64,000 nt of DNA from Nocardia australiensis (GCF_020733705.1 NZ_JAJFZM010000001.1:1116001-1180000); one strand, 5' to 3'. Counted from the stretch's first letter, positions 54,197 through 62,882 are shown. The notes: a model not told the origin generated them from the sequence alone. Translations and numbers: made by a program.

Positions 54197-55453
54197 CTAC
54201 TGACGATAGCTCGACAAGAAGTTGCCGAAGCGTTCGATGGCCACCGCGAGATCCCTCGCCCAAGGCAGCGTGACGATCCGCAGATGATCATGATCGGGCC
54301 AGTTGAAGCCGGTCCCCTGCACCATCAAGATCTTCTCCTGCAGCAGCAGATCGAGGATCAGTTTCGAATCATCATGGATGTCATACACATTCGGGTCCAG
54401 CCGCGGGAAGGCATACAGCGCACCCTTCGGCTTCACACACGAGACACCGGGGATGATGTTCAGCCGTTCCCACGCGACGTCGCGCTGCTCGAGCAACCGC
54501 CCACCGGGCAGGATCAAATCCTCGATGCTCTGGTGGCCGCCCAGCGCCACCTGAATCGCGTGCTGCGCGGGCACATTCGGACAAAGGCGGGTCGAGGCGA
54601 GCAGATCGATACCCTCGAGGAATCCGGCGGCGTGGTCCTTCGGCCCGGTAATCGCCAGCCAGCCGGAGCGGTAACCGGCCACCCGGTATGCCTTCGACAA
54701 TCCGTTGAACGTCAGGCACAACAGGTCGGGCGCCAGCGTGGCCAGCGAGATGTGCTTGGCGTCGTCGTAGAGGATCTTGTCGTAGATCTCGTCGGCGAGC
54801 AGCAGCAGCCGATGTTTGCGCGCCAGGTCGACCAGCTGTTGCAGGACCTCGGCCGAGTACACCGCACCGGTCGGGTTGTTCGGGTTGATCACCAGCAACG
54901 CCTTGGTCTTATCGGTGATCTTCGACTCGAGGTCCGCGATATCGGGCTGCCAGCCGTTGGTCTCGTCACACAGGTAATGCACCGGGGTACCGCCGGCCAG
55001 GCTGGTCATCGCGGTCCACAGCGGATAGTCCGGCGCCGGGATCAGCACCTCGTCGCCGTTGTCGAGCAGTGCCTGCATGGTGATGGTGATCAGCTCGGAA
55101 ACGCCGTTACCCAGATAGATATCGTCGACGTCGAGCTCGGGGAAGCCTGGCACCAGTTCGTAGCGGGTCACGATGGCCCGGCGCGCGGACAGGATGCCCT
55201 TGGATTCCGAATACCCCTGGGCGTAGGGCAGCGCGGCGATGATGTCGCGCATGATCACATCGGGAGCCTCGAAACCGAACGGGGCCGGGTTGCCGATATT
55301 GAGCTTGAGGATGCGGTGCCCCTCGGACTCCAGCCGTGCCGCGTGCGCGTGAACCGGTCCACGGATCTCGTAGAGGACGTCCTGTAGCTTCGTCGACTGC
55401 TCCAGGACACGCGGCGGGTGATGCGGTAGATGGCTCGGGCTCACCCGTCCCAT
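54197..55453 (-). CDS. Pyridoxal-phosphate aminotransferase (class I/II, Rv0337c type)
   Basis: 418 residues from ATG 55453 (MGRVSPSHLPHHPPRV); ATG 55471 and GTG 55444 are alternatives. Fold-type I aminotransferase: 'NIGNPAPFGFEAPD', 'NPNNPTGAVY', 'LADEIYDKILYDD' and Schiff-base Lys254 in 'LTFNGLSKAYRVAGYRSGW'. Related to alanine/aspartate aminotransferases (AlaA); M. tuberculosis Rv0337c, named AspC, is the same kind. Probably makes alanine from pyruvate with glutamate. Upstream of an XRE-TPR regulator gene on the same strand, 41 bases away. Confidence 0.9.
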   Translation of the reverse strand: MGRVSPSHLPHHPPRVLEQSTKLQDVLYEIRGPVHAHAARLESEGHRILKLNIGNPAPFGFEAPDVIMRDIIAALPYAQGYSESKGILSARRAIVTRYELVPGFPELDVDDIYLGNGVSELITITMQALLDNGDEVLIPAPDYPLWTAMTSLAGGTPVHYLCDETNGWQPDIADLESKITDKTKALLVINPNNPTGAVYSAEVLQQLVDLARKHRLLLLADEIYDKILYDDAKHISLATLAPDLLCLTFNGLSKAYRVAGYRSGWLAITGPKDHAAGFLEGIDLLASTRLCPNVPAQHAIQVALGGHQSIEDLILPGGRLLEQRDVAWERLNIIPGVSCVKPKGALYAFPRLDPNVYDIHDDSKLILDLLLQEKILMVQGTGFNWPDHDHLRIVTLPWARDLAVAIERFGNFLSSYRQ

Positions 55454-55494
55454 GGTGCCATCCGGCCGCAAGCACTTAATTCGAAGTGTCCACG

Positions 55495-56904
55495 TCAGCC
55501 CGGCGAACCGCCCGGCGCGATCCCCTTGGCGGCGGTGAGGCCGCAGAATTCCTCAATCTGTTCGTCCAGGTATCGAGCCGCTACCGCGTCGCGGAACTCC
55601 GGGCCCGCGATGCGCCTGCGCACTCCGGTGAGGCGTTCCTCCAGTTGGGCGATGCGCTTGTCCTCGGCGAGGGCGAGTACCGGATGCAGCGCCTCGGCCG
55701 CACCTTCGAGGCTGCCGTTGATCAGGTGTGCGGCGGCGTTATCCACCCGGGCCAGCGATTCGGCGCCGTAGGAGCGCTGCTCGGACGGACCGTTCGAATA
55801 CAGCTCGATCGTGCGCTGGGTGGCGGCCAGCGCTGGAGCGGCCTGACCGAGGTGAATATAGGTGGCGCCCGAGTAGTAGCTGGCCTTGGCATCGTTGAAC
55901 CCGAAGACCCCACCGACCTGGTCATGCAGGCTGTCGGTCGCGAGGTTCTGGCGCGCGACGTCCGCGGACCGGATGCAGCGTTCGGTCTCGTCGGCAGTGC
56001 CGAGCGAGGACCAGATCCTGGCCTCGATATTGAGCAGCCGCACCTTTGCCGTGGCCGAGTCCGCGAATTCCTGACCACTCTGTGCGAGCAGCACCGCGCG
56101 GCGCGGCCGATCGGACCAGTATTCGATGAGCGCGTGCATGCCGCGAGTCCAGGCTCGCAACCCGTTGTGCCCGCACAGCTCGGCGTAAGCCCATGCGGCC
56201 CTTGCCTGTTCGCCCGCCGCGTCGAGATAACCGAGGTCGGTGCTGGCATTGGCGAGCAATCCCGACAAACTGCCCGCCAGCAGATACAGGTGGCTGGTGT
56301 CGACAGGACGTTGATGCCCCTCGAGAAGCCGGTAGACCCGCCTGCGCACCCGCAACATCTCCACCATCATCGGTGCCGGCGGGATGTGCACATAGTCATT
56401 CGCGATCCGCGTGACGTCGGCGTCGAGCTGGTCCAAGGTGGTCACACCCACATTGGTGCTCTCGGCGTTTCCGGCGTGCTCGCTGGCCTCATGGGCAGCC
56501 GCCATGATCAGATCCCTCTCCGAAATCTCCGCTAACGCATCACCTCTCACAGCACCGGCGTCTATGAGAGCCAACAGATCCGCGTCGCTCGAATAATTGG
56601 TGCGCGCCGCGCCGCCGGCACACGTATCGAATCCGGGGACGCCACGCTGACCGACGGTCGTTTCGCCGACCACCGCCTGATCGATCAGCGCCGCAAACCG
56701 TGCCCGCACAACATCATCGGACCTGGCGAGGGACGTATCGAGTGCGGCTTGATTGAACGGGCGTGGATGAACTCCGGCGCCGCCGGCCTCCCACTTCGAC
56801 ACCAGGCGCTCGTGCACGCCCAAATGTGCCGCAAACTCCCGAATACTCATCCGCTTGGCATCACGAAGGGCCCGGGCCTCCCTACCTGACCATTGCCGGA
56901 CCAC
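55495..56904 (-). CDS. XRE-type HTH regulator with C-terminal TPR-like repeats
   Basis: 469 residues. GTG 56904 has GAGG 6-7 bases upstream; the frame continues to 56922. Residues 1-75 are an HTH domain ('ALRDAKRMSIREFAAHLGVH', 'LVSKWEAGG'), the rest is helical repeats ('LLAGSLSGLLANASTDLGYL', 'AGEQARAAWAYAELCGHNG', 'YIHLGQAAPALAATQRTIEL'), typical of actinobacterial peptide- or signal-sensing regulators. It is divergent from the 147-residue protein at 57240 across a 335-base gap, suggesting a linked pair. Target not known. Confidence 0.82.
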   Translation of the reverse strand: MVRQWSGREARALRDAKRMSIREFAAHLGVHERLVSKWEAGGAGVHPRPFNQAALDTSLARSDDVVRARFAALIDQAVVGETTVGQRGVPGFDTCAGGAARTNYSSDADLLALIDAGAVRGDALAEISERDLIMAAAHEASEHAGNAESTNVGVTTLDQLDADVTRIANDYVHIPPAPMMVEMLRVRRRVYRLLEGHQRPVDTSHLYLLAGSLSGLLANASTDLGYLDAAGEQARAAWAYAELCGHNGLRAWTRGMHALIEYWSDRPRRAVLLAQSGQEFADSATAKVRLLNIEARIWSSLGTADETERCIRSADVARQNLATDSLHDQVGGVFGFNDAKASYYSGATYIHLGQAAPALAATQRTIELYSNGPSEQRSYGAESLARVDNAAAHLINGSLEGAAEALHPVLALAEDKRIAQLEERLTGVRRRIAGPEFRDAVAARYLDEQIEEFCGLTAAKGIAPGGSPG

Positions 56905-57239
56905 ACTGTCACCTCTTCGCACGAAATTCTTCTCCAGAGTACGAGTGGTCTATGACGGAGGCCACTGGTGAGAAAGATCCGCTATCGGATGCCGCGCGGG
57001 CCGATCACCGAACCGGCCGCGCACCGCGAGTCGTTCGACGTCCCACCCGCCGCGATATGCCCGCACCTCGAAGTGCTTGCAGGAAATGCATTTCCGTATC
57101 GAACTCGCGTCATTCGGCATGGCCACCGCTGACCGGATCCGGCAAGGGCAGCGCAAGGGCAGCAGAAGGCGGGCGCGGGGGCAATACCGGATCTGCGCAC
57201 GTCGGGGGACCCTAGAAGCGAGGAGGTAAGGAGTTGGCC
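56905..57239. other. 335-base divergent gap
   Basis: No supported gene. It contains two nearby copies of CAAGGGCAGC (near 57140-57165), and the ribosome binding sites of both flanking genes. Short ORFs here have no protein-like features. Confidence 0.5.
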
Positions 57240-57683
57240 GTGAATGTGGACAATCTCAGCAGCGTCGGTGAATGGGTCGACTTCTACCGACGTGAATTCG
57301 GGCTACCGGTCACCGAGCGGGGCGGATTCGTCATGCTACCGATCACCAACCGGGTATGTGTGGTGCACCTGCCGACCGCCCGAGCCGAAAAGGTCAGGGC
57401 GACGCTGAAACAGCACGGAACCCGAGGCCCCATGCTCGCCAGGCAGATTCGCTGGAGCTTCCTCGCCGAGCCGGACAGTCGGCCAGGCACCCAGGTATTG
57501 GAGGTGCTCAACCGCCTCGATATCGGGATTCCCGGCATCGGCAGTGCCGTGATGTTGCCGACCGGGCTCGACCGCTGGACCCGGGAAGGGTGCTTCTGGG
57601 TCGAACCGCCGAGCCGCGCCGACACGCTCCCACGGCTTTCAGACGTGATCACCATGGCATTGGCGGTTGGAGCCAGCCGCTAG
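57240..57683 (+). CDS. Uncharacterised 147-residue protein divergent from XRE-TPR regulator
   Basis: GTG 57240 has AAGGAG 6 bases upstream; TTG 57234, with AGGAGG 7 bases before, is equally possible. The sequence is single-domain and soluble: 'SVGEWVDFYRREFGLPVTER', 'GGFVMLPITNRVCVVHLPTA', 'MLPTGLDRWTREGCFWVEPP'. The 'EFGLPV' and 'LPTGLDRW' pattern recalls proteins near bifunctional primase-like N-terminal domains in actinobacteria, but I cannot assign a family. Context suggests it is the target or partner of the regulator. Confidence 0.65.
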   Translation: MNVDNLSSVGEWVDFYRREFGLPVTERGGFVMLPITNRVCVVHLPTARAEKVRATLKQHGTRGPMLARQIRWSFLAEPDSRPGTQVLEVLNRLDIGIPGIGSAVMLPTGLDRWTREGCFWVEPPSRADTLPRLSDVITMALAVGASR

Positions 57684-57748
57684 TGTTTGTGGCCGCTGGC
57701 GCGGCGTGTTCGCGCTGTGTTTTTGGCCGCTGGCGCGGCGTGTTCGCG
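57684..57748. repeat. 34-bp-period direct repeat
   Basis: GGCCGCTGGCGCGGCGTGTTCGCG-type core (24 bp) occurs identically at 57691-57714 and 57725-57748, starting right after the stop codon of the 147-residue protein gene. Confidence 0.75.
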
Positions 57749-57829
57749 GCCCCTAAGGCTCACGTCCGAGGGACAAATACTTGCTCCTTCGTCGCATCGT
57801 ATTTGCCCCTCGGACGCGAGCCGGCCGCG
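57745..57829. repeat. Long interrupted inverted repeat
   Basis: GGCTCAC...CAAATAC (57757-57780) is complementary to GTATTTG...GCGAGCC (57799-57822) over 24 bp with two mismatches, loop of 18 bases; outside it CGCGGCC and GGCCGCG also pair across a small bulge. Could be a terminator for the upstream gene or a palindromic mobile remnant. Confidence 0.75.
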
Positions 57830-57839
57830 AACTCTAGTG

Positions 57840-58120
57840 CTCGATCTCGCTTCGCTCGGAACCTGTTGTCGCGCCTAGTGGGTGCGCATGTGGGCTCGTG
57901 CGGCACCGACCGATTCTGCACACAGATAGGTGCCGTGGTTTAGCAGCCGAGAGACTCGATCTCGCTACGCTCGAAAACTGGTGTGGCGCCAAGCGAGCAC
58001 GCAAGTGGGCTCGTACGGCACCGACCGTTTCTGTACACAGATAGGTGCCGTGCTTTGGCAGCCGAGAGACTCGATCTCGCTACGCTCGAAAACTGTTGTC
58101 GTGGCGGGTGGGCACGTAAG
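57840..58120. repeat. 115-bp tandem repeat, two and a part copies
   Basis: Unit 1 is 57840-57954, unit 2 is 57955-58069, identical at 99 of 115 positions; a third partial unit starts at 58070. Each full unit contains CGGCACC...GGTGCCG, a 7-bp stem with variable loop, and starts CTCGATCTCGCT. Noncoding by appearance. Together with the preceding inverted repeat it fills most of the 468-base gap before dcd. Confidence 0.8.
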
Positions 58121-58130
58121 GGGGACGTGC
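58112..58130 (-). terminator. Small hairpin after dcd
   Basis: GCACGT-N7-ACGTGC, 22 bases beyond the dcd stop, possible terminator; short and without U-tract. Confidence 0.4.
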
Positions 58131-58151
58131 TACATCCTGGGGTTGGCGATC

Positions 58152-58727
58152 CTATTGGGTCGGCAAGGGGAAATTCAGGTAGGACTTCGACGGTGTGGGG
58201 CCGCGCTGACCCTGATATTTCGAGCCTGTCGCGGCGCTGCCGTACGGGTGCTCGGCCGGACTGGTCAGTCGCAGCAGGCACAGCTGACCGATCTTCATCC
58301 CCGGCCACAGGGTGATGGGCAGGTTCGCCACATTCGACAGTTCGAGCGTGATGTGGCCGCTGAATCCGGGGTCGATGAAACCGGCGGTCGAGTGGGTCAA
58401 AAGGCCAAGCCTGCCCAGGCTCGATTTGCCTTCCAGCCGGCCGGCCAGATCGTTGGGCAGTGTGCACACCTCCAGCGTGGAGCCGAGCACGAACTCGCCG
58501 GGATGCAGCACGAATGGCTCACCCGCGGTCGGCTCGACCAGACTGGTCAGCTCGTCTTGACGGCGCGCGGGGTCGATGTGGGTGTACCTGGAATTGTCGA
58601 ACACCCGGAACAGCCCATCGAGGCGCACGTCGATACTCGACGGCTGAATCAGGTCTTCCAGAAGTGGCTCGACGCCCAGACGCCCAGCGGCGATCTCCGC
58701 ACGGATGTCACGATCGGAAAGCAGCAC
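58152..58727 (-). CDS. dcd: dCTP deaminase (bifunctional dCTP deaminase/dUTPase type)
   Basis: 191 residues from GTG 58727 ([18 protein letters not shown]). Trimeric dUTPase-like fold: '[16 protein letters not shown]', '[20 protein letters not shown]', '[15 protein letters not shown]'-like end '[19 protein letters not shown]'. In mycobacteria this enzyme converts dCTP to dUTP and on to dUMP, supplying thymidylate synthesis. Length and C-terminus fit Rv0321. Single gene, following the repeat island on its 3' side. Confidence 0.96.
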   Translation of the reverse strand: MLLSDRDIRAEIAAGRLGVEPLLEDLIQPSSIDVRLDGLFRVFDNSRYTHIDPARRQDELTSLVEPTAGEPFVLHPGEFVLGSTLEVCTLPNDLAGRLEGKSSLGRLGLLTHSTAGFIDPGFSGHITLELSNVANLPITLWPGMKIGQLCLLRLTSPAEHPYGSAATGSKYQGQRGPTPSKSYLNFPLPTQ

Positions 58728-59054
58728 GCCGACGAGAGTAGCGCCTGTTCGACGCGGCTCATCAGCCGCACAGTGACAAACCGAAGCCGGTACTCTCTCA
58801 GCCGTTCGCCGCGCCGCCGCATCCGACTGCCCTCGGTTCGTCGAGACCGGTCTCGACGAACTCCGGCGACACCGTCATGATCGACGTCGGTCACAGCATG
58901 TTCTACGTACCAATGCGCAGCACCAATTTTCCTGTTGCGCAGCCAGATTCGATACGGCGGTGCGCCTCGGTCGCCGACCATGCGGACATGGAACGTGAGT
59001 AGCGTCCGGCAGCTCCTCGATGGAGGCTATTCGTGCTCACCGACCCCGCCTGAA
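58728..59054. other. 327-base gap upstream of dcd
   Basis: No gene or RNA recognised. It holds a perfect 26-bp palindrome (58836-58861) between the thioesterase end and the dcd start. No tRNA cloverleaf is seen. Confidence 0.5.
58836..58861. promoter_or_regulatory. Perfect 26-bp palindrome
   Basis: GTTCGTCGAGACC followed directly by its reverse complement. As RNA it would be an 11-bp stem with a CCGG loop, fitting a terminator of the thioesterase gene; as DNA it would be a dyadic operator about 109 bases upstream of dcd. Confidence 0.65.
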
Positions 59055-59849
59055 CTACCTTGCGGTCGCGCCGAGATCCACCTGGCGGCGAGCATTCGAA
59101 ACCGCCGTGACAACGCAGGTGCCCAGTCGGCCGGACCGGTCGTAGAGTGTGGCCGTGCCCACGGCGATGCCGTCGGAGGCGACCTGGTCCTGGGCCTGCA
59201 GGCCGAGCTCCGGACCTTCCGGTAGGCGCGACAGAGTCAACGTCATGTCGGTGTTGATATAGCCGACGCCTTCGGTTCCCCAGTGGCAAACCATATTGGT
59301 GGAGTCACCGAACACTGCGGCCCGCTGGAACGGGGAGATCGGCTCCCCCTCCACCAGCGGTATCAGGTTCTGCCAGAGGACCTTTCGTCCCGCATTCTGC
59401 GCAGCGGCGAAGTCATCGGTCCACGCCGACTCACCGGATTTGAGCAATGGTGGCTCGCCATCCGGCGCCGCGAACCGCTGGCTCGGCGTGGGCAACCGCG
59501 GTTGCGGCCGCCAAAGCTCACCCGGCGGTTCCTGGCCGACAGCCAGAAAGACCACCGAGGCGCGCGCCCGCATCTCGCCGCGCTGAATGATCCAGGCATC
59601 GGCGACGCTGACTCGGTTGCCTTCTCGGATAACGGCGCTCTCGAGCGAAATCGGCTCGTTGAGTACGGGCTTGAACAGATCGACAGTCAGTCGCGCTGGA
59701 ATGAAACCCGTTCCAGGACAGTGGGTTTCCAGCTTCCGCGCCAGCAAGGCGCAGACTGCGGGCCCGTTGACCTGCGCCGAGGACCACTGACTTATCCCGT
59801 ACCCCTGTGCCACGTAGCGACCTTCGCGCATCGTGAAGAACGCGACCAT
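59055..59849 (-). CDS. Acyl-CoA thioesterase-like double hot-dog protein
   Basis: 264 residues, ATG 59849 with GGAAGGGAG upstream. TesB-like double hot-dog pattern: N-terminal 'SSAQVNGPAVCALLARKLET', 'PARLTVDLFKPVLNEPISLE' (strands of domain 1), and C-terminal 'GEPISPFQRAAVFGDSTNMV', 'GVGYINTDMTLTLSR' (domain 2), the last with Asn/Asp residues typical of the acyl-thioester site. Hydrolyses acyl-CoA, perhaps of medium length. It precedes the TetR gene on the same strand. Confidence 0.8.
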   Translation of the reverse strand: MVAFFTMREGRYVAQGYGISQWSSAQVNGPAVCALLARKLETHCPGTGFIPARLTVDLFKPVLNEPISLESAVIREGNRVSVADAWIIQRGEMRARASVVFLAVGQEPPGELWRPQPRLPTPSQRFAAPDGEPPLLKSGESAWTDDFAAAQNAGRKVLWQNLIPLVEGEPISPFQRAAVFGDSTNMVCHWGTEGVGYINTDMTLTLSRLPEGPELGLQAQDQVASDGIAVGTATLYDRSGRLGTCVVTAVSNARRQVDLGATAR

Positions 59850-59918
59850 CGAGACCAGCTCCCTTCCACGCTCAGAACCGAGTCCGATTAGAACACGTTT
59901 CAGGTGACACCATCACCG

Positions 59919-60512
59919 TCATTCACCGATGAGAAAGTCCCGCGCGGCGTCGAGGATCCGCTCCGAGAGATCGTCATTGGCGAGATCGTCGTCGGCGCTG
60001 GCCCTGGCGAGCATCAGCGCACCCGCCATTACCGACAGCTCGATGAGCACCGCACGTTCCTCGTCCGCGGGGCGCTCACCGAATTCGGCCAGCTTACCGA
60101 TCATGTTGCGAATCCCGTCGGCGTACGCCGCCCGTAGCGGGCTGCCGGACTCGGTGCGCGCTACATCACCGGCCGTCGCGGCGATGCCGCAGCCGCGCCC
60201 GGCCGTGTCGCGATGCTTGACCGAGAGGTACCGCTCGATGAATGCGCGCCGCGCCGCCGGCCCATCCGGACTGCCCGCGCGGATCTCTTCCATTTCGCGG
60301 ATCTTCTCGGCGTATGCGGCCGTACATGCCTGCGTGACCAGGTCCTCCTTGGATCGGAAGTGTCGATAGAAACCGCCGTGGGTCAGCCCGACGGCGGCCA
60401 TCAGTTCCGGCACGGTCATCGCCCCAGCCCCGCGTTCGCGCACCTGCGCCGCCGCCGCTTCGAGGACTTGCTCGCGGTGCGCCTGCGCCTGCGCTCGGGA
60501 TGCTCGCGGCAT
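59919..60512 (-). CDS. TetR-family repressor
   Basis: 197 residues from ATG 60512 (GAAGGGGG 4 bases upstream). HTH at about 15-60 ('AVGLTHGGFYRHFRSKEDLV'), then an all-helical ligand domain with a 'GRGCGIAATAGDVA' region near residue 105, a feature of AcrR-type TetR_C domains. Divergent from the SDR gene with a 22-bp near-perfect palindrome between them, so it very probably represses itself and the SDR/tautomerase pair. Confidence 0.92.
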   Translation of the reverse strand: MPRASRAQAQAHREQVLEAAAAQVRERGAGAMTVPELMAAVGLTHGGFYRHFRSKEDLVTQACTAAYAEKIREMEEIRAGSPDGPAARRAFIERYLSVKHRDTAGRGCGIAATAGDVARTESGSPLRAAYADGIRNMIGKLAEFGERPADEERAVLIELSVMAGALMLARASADDDLANDDLSERILDAARDFLIGE

Positions 60513-60582
60513 GCGACCCCCTTCCGTCGAACCATGCACGCCTCATGGCGCGCGATTAATAGTGACAGTCTTGCGCATCTTC

Positions 60583-60604
60583 TTAGATGATGATCATAAT
60601 CTAA
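60583..60604. promoter_or_regulatory. TetR operator: 22-bp near-perfect palindrome
   Basis: TTAGATGATGA/TCATAATCTAA pairs at 10 of 11 positions, centred between the TetR start (60512) and the SDR start (60656). It lies in an AT-rich promoter stretch. Confidence 0.8.
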
Positions 60605-60655
60605 AAAGTCGGCGGGCGGCAGCGCCCGATCCATCCGACGCGAGAAGGGACAGAC

Positions 60656-61357
60656 ATGACCAGAATCGAGGGCGCGGTCGCGCTCGTGACCGGCGGCCAG
60701 CGCGGGCTCGGACACGCATTCGTCGAAGAATTGCTGAGGCGTGGCGCGACCAAGGTCTACGCGACCGCGCGTCAGCCGAAATCCAGCGCGGACCCCCGCG
60801 TCGAACCACTCGCATTGGACGTCACCGACCCCGACTCCGTCACCACCGTCGCGACCCAGGCCGAGGACGTCGATATCGTCGTCAACAACGCGGGCGTGCT
60901 CCTCCCGGCACCGCTACTCACAGCCGAAATGACCGACGTTGTAGCCACTTTCGAAACGAACGTCTTCGGCTCGCTGCGCGTCGCCCAGGCATTCGCGCCG
61001 ATCCTGGCGGCCAACGGTGGCGGCGCTCTCATCGACATCCATTCGGTGCTGTCGTGGAGCGCGGGCGCGGCGGCCTACGGTGCGTCCAAGGCCGCGTTCT
61101 GGTCGCTTACCAACTCACTGCGGCTCGAACTCTCCGCACAGCACACCCAGGTGGTGGGTGTGCATCTCGGATTCGCCGACACCGACATGGTCAAGCGGCT
61201 CGCCGTCGACAAGATCGACCCGAGCCAGGTCGCCACGGCCGTCTTCGACGGCGTAGAGGCAGGCGAGCACGAAGTCCTTGTCGACGAGGTCACCAGGCAG
61301 CTGAAAGCGGCGCTGTCGGGGCCCGTCGAGGATCTCGCACTGCCCATCGCCCGCTGA
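60656..61357 (+). CDS. Short-chain dehydrogenase/reductase (TetR-controlled)
   Basis: 233 residues. SDR motifs: 'ALVTGGQRGLGHAFVEELL' (glycine motif), 'ATARQPKSS' (possible NADP site), 'NNAGVLLPAPLL', catalytic Ser ('IHSVLSW') and 'YGASKAAFW'. 28 bases upstream of the tautomerase-like gene. Likely acts on small quinone-, ketone- or hydroxy-compounds sensed by the TetR (inference). Confidence 0.9.
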   Translation: MTRIEGAVALVTGGQRGLGHAFVEELLRRGATKVYATARQPKSSADPRVEPLALDVTDPDSVTTVATQAEDVDIVVNNAGVLLPAPLLTAEMTDVVATFETNVFGSLRVAQAFAPILAANGGGALIDIHSVLSWSAGAAAYGASKAAFWSLTNSLRLELSAQHTQVVGVHLGFADTDMVKRLAVDKIDPSQVATAVFDGVEAGEHEVLVDEVTRQLKAALSGPVEDLALPIAR

Positions 61358-61384
61358 ACTCATCTCACTTCAGGAGGAACCACC

Positions 61385-61807
61385 ATGCCACTGTGGCACA
61401 TCTACCATCCCGCAAACACGTACTCCGACAAGGACAAACAGGATTTCGCACAGGACATCACCGACCTGTACACCAAGTTCGGCCTCCCAGAGTTCTATGT
61501 CGTAGTCCTGTTCAAGGAGATCGAGGAATCCTCGTACTTCGTCGGCGGAAAACCGGCGAACGACACCGTGCGAATCGTCGTCGAACACCTCGCCCGCCAC
61601 CTCGACGACCCGGACCTACGCAAACGCTCGACCGAAAAACTCAACTCGATCATGGCCCCCTACACCGGAGACCGTGGACTGCACTGGGAATTCCACACCT
61701 ATGAGTCCCCACGCGACCTATGGATGATCGCCGGACTGTTCCCACCCGGCCCCGGCACCGAAGCCGAACAAGCCTGGGTCCGCGAGAACAAGCCGGTCCC
61801 GTACTGA
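61385..61807 (+). CDS. Tautomerase superfamily protein (Pro-1 type, cis-CaaD-like)
   Basis: 140 residues, ATG 61385 with AGGAGG about 8 bases upstream. Begins M-P-L-W-H, so after Met removal Pro1 is the catalytic base, as in 4-oxalocrotonate tautomerase and cis-3-chloroacrylic acid dehalogenase. The length (double beta-alpha-beta) fits the fused tautomerase group. Conserved-looking parts: 'KQDFAQDITDLYTKFGLPEF', 'NDTVRIVVEHLARHL' and 'WEFHTYESPRDLW'. May take part in catabolism of an aromatic or halogenated compound with the SDR. Confidence 0.82.
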   Translation: MPLWHIYHPANTYSDKDKQDFAQDITDLYTKFGLPEFYVVVLFKEIEESSYFVGGKPANDTVRIVVEHLARHLDDPDLRKRSTEKLNSIMAPYTGDRGLHWEFHTYESPRDLWMIAGLFPPGPGTEAEQAWVRENKPVPY

Positions 61808-61994
61808 TTCGATAGACAGTTGTCGGTGTTCGAAGTCATTTTCAGTAGTGCTCGAAGTCCTGTTCAGCTGGCGTTTTCCTGAGTTCCGCGCGGAGTCGGT
61901 GTTCGGCCGTCGAGTGACGGTTCAGGTGTGCCCGTGACAGATTCGGGCGTGCAGGATTTCGTCGGTACGTGATCACCGACGAGCAGCTGGAGAG

Positions 61995-62795
61995 TTAGTT
62001 GGTCTTCAGCCCGTCGAGGATCCGCTGGACTTGAGCTCGGGCGATGGCGTCGAGTTGGTCCGGGGTCACCTGGGGTTCGCCGAGTTGGCGCATGATCGGG
62101 ATGCTCACCCGCACCGAGGCATTGCTGTCCTGTACGGCCACGAGGTAGGTCATTGCGCCGTAGTACTCCGCGTCGGTGACCCAGCTCGCCCAGTAGCCCT
62201 GCGTGCCGATACCGGTGACGTCTCCAGAGTCACGGCCCGGTTTGCCGGTGGCGGTGTCGGCGGGCTTCCACTCGTCGTAGGCCGGATCGGCTCCGGCCGC
62301 GGTGAACTCGACGTCGACGTCGATCGCCACCTGGTAGTAGTGGGTGTTATTGCTCGACAGGCTCTTATAGGTGAACTGGCAGGTCAGTTCGCCGGCGCCG
62401 CGAGTGCTCGGCGGGTACTCCGCGTGGAAGGGCGCTTTGTCCGGCGTGGACGACCACTGGTGCAGCGGTGTGGGGTCTACGAGATCACACGCGTTGGTGA
62501 TGCCGCTCATCGAATAGATGCCCGGTGCCGGTTCCAGGAGCGCGCTCGTGGTGGACGCCGTCGTGGCGGAAGTGACCGGGGCGGTCGTCGAGGCCGGTAT
62601 CGCGGCGGGCTCGCCGTCGCCGCTGTCGCCACCGGCGACAAAACCGATCGCCACACCGATGAGCAATACCACCACCAGCACGAGACCGCCGGCGACGATC
62701 AGACCGGTCTTGCTGTCACCGGTCGGCGGACCCGGTCGCCGCACACCGGAATCAGCGCTGCCGGGTATCCCCAGACCGTATTGCGAATCGGTCAT
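61995..62795 (-). CDS. Membrane-anchored lipoprotein-like outer protein of unknown function
   Basis: 266 residues. N-terminal cytoplasmic Gly/Pro part, membrane helix (about 30-54, GLIVAGGLVLVVVLLIGVAI), Thr/Ala linker, and outer domain from 95 with two cysteines (C103 'NACDLVDPT' and C139 'ELTCQFTY'). Looks like the DUF3558 architecture common in actinobacteria ('CDLVDPTPLHQWSS'), though not firmly assigned. A truncated copy of its C-terminal part lies upstream at 62883-63137. Confidence 0.72.
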   Translation of the reverse strand: MTDSQYGLGIPGSADSGVRRPGPPTGDSKTGLIVAGGLVLVVVLLIGVAIGFVAGGDSGDGEPAAIPASTTAPVTSATTASTTSALLEPAPGIYSMSGITNACDLVDPTPLHQWSSTPDKAPFHAEYPPSTRGAGELTCQFTYKSLSSNNTHYYQVAIDVDVEFTAAGADPAYDEWKPADTATGKPGRDSGDVTGIGTQGYWASWVTDAEYYGAMTYLVAVQDSNASVRVSIPIMRQLGEPQVTPDQLDAIARAQVQRILDGLKTN

Positions 62796-62882
62796 CCCCC
62801 GTTGTCCCTTCGATCCACCACGACTGCGTGTCGGCCGTCGCGCCGAACCCGATCGTATTAGAGCCCACGCGAAAGGTGGCCG

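Noticed and set aside
56763-57215. 150-codon plus-strand ORF over the XRE gene start and gap
   Set aside because: Half overlaps the HTH domain coding region on the other strand; no protein-like segments.
57840-58120. CRISPR-like array
   Set aside because: Units are 115 bp with 86% identity throughout and no alternation of repeat and spacer, and no cas genes are near.
58741-59050. tRNA gene upstream of dcd
   Set aside because: Looked for T-loop and acceptor pairing; only the palindrome is found.
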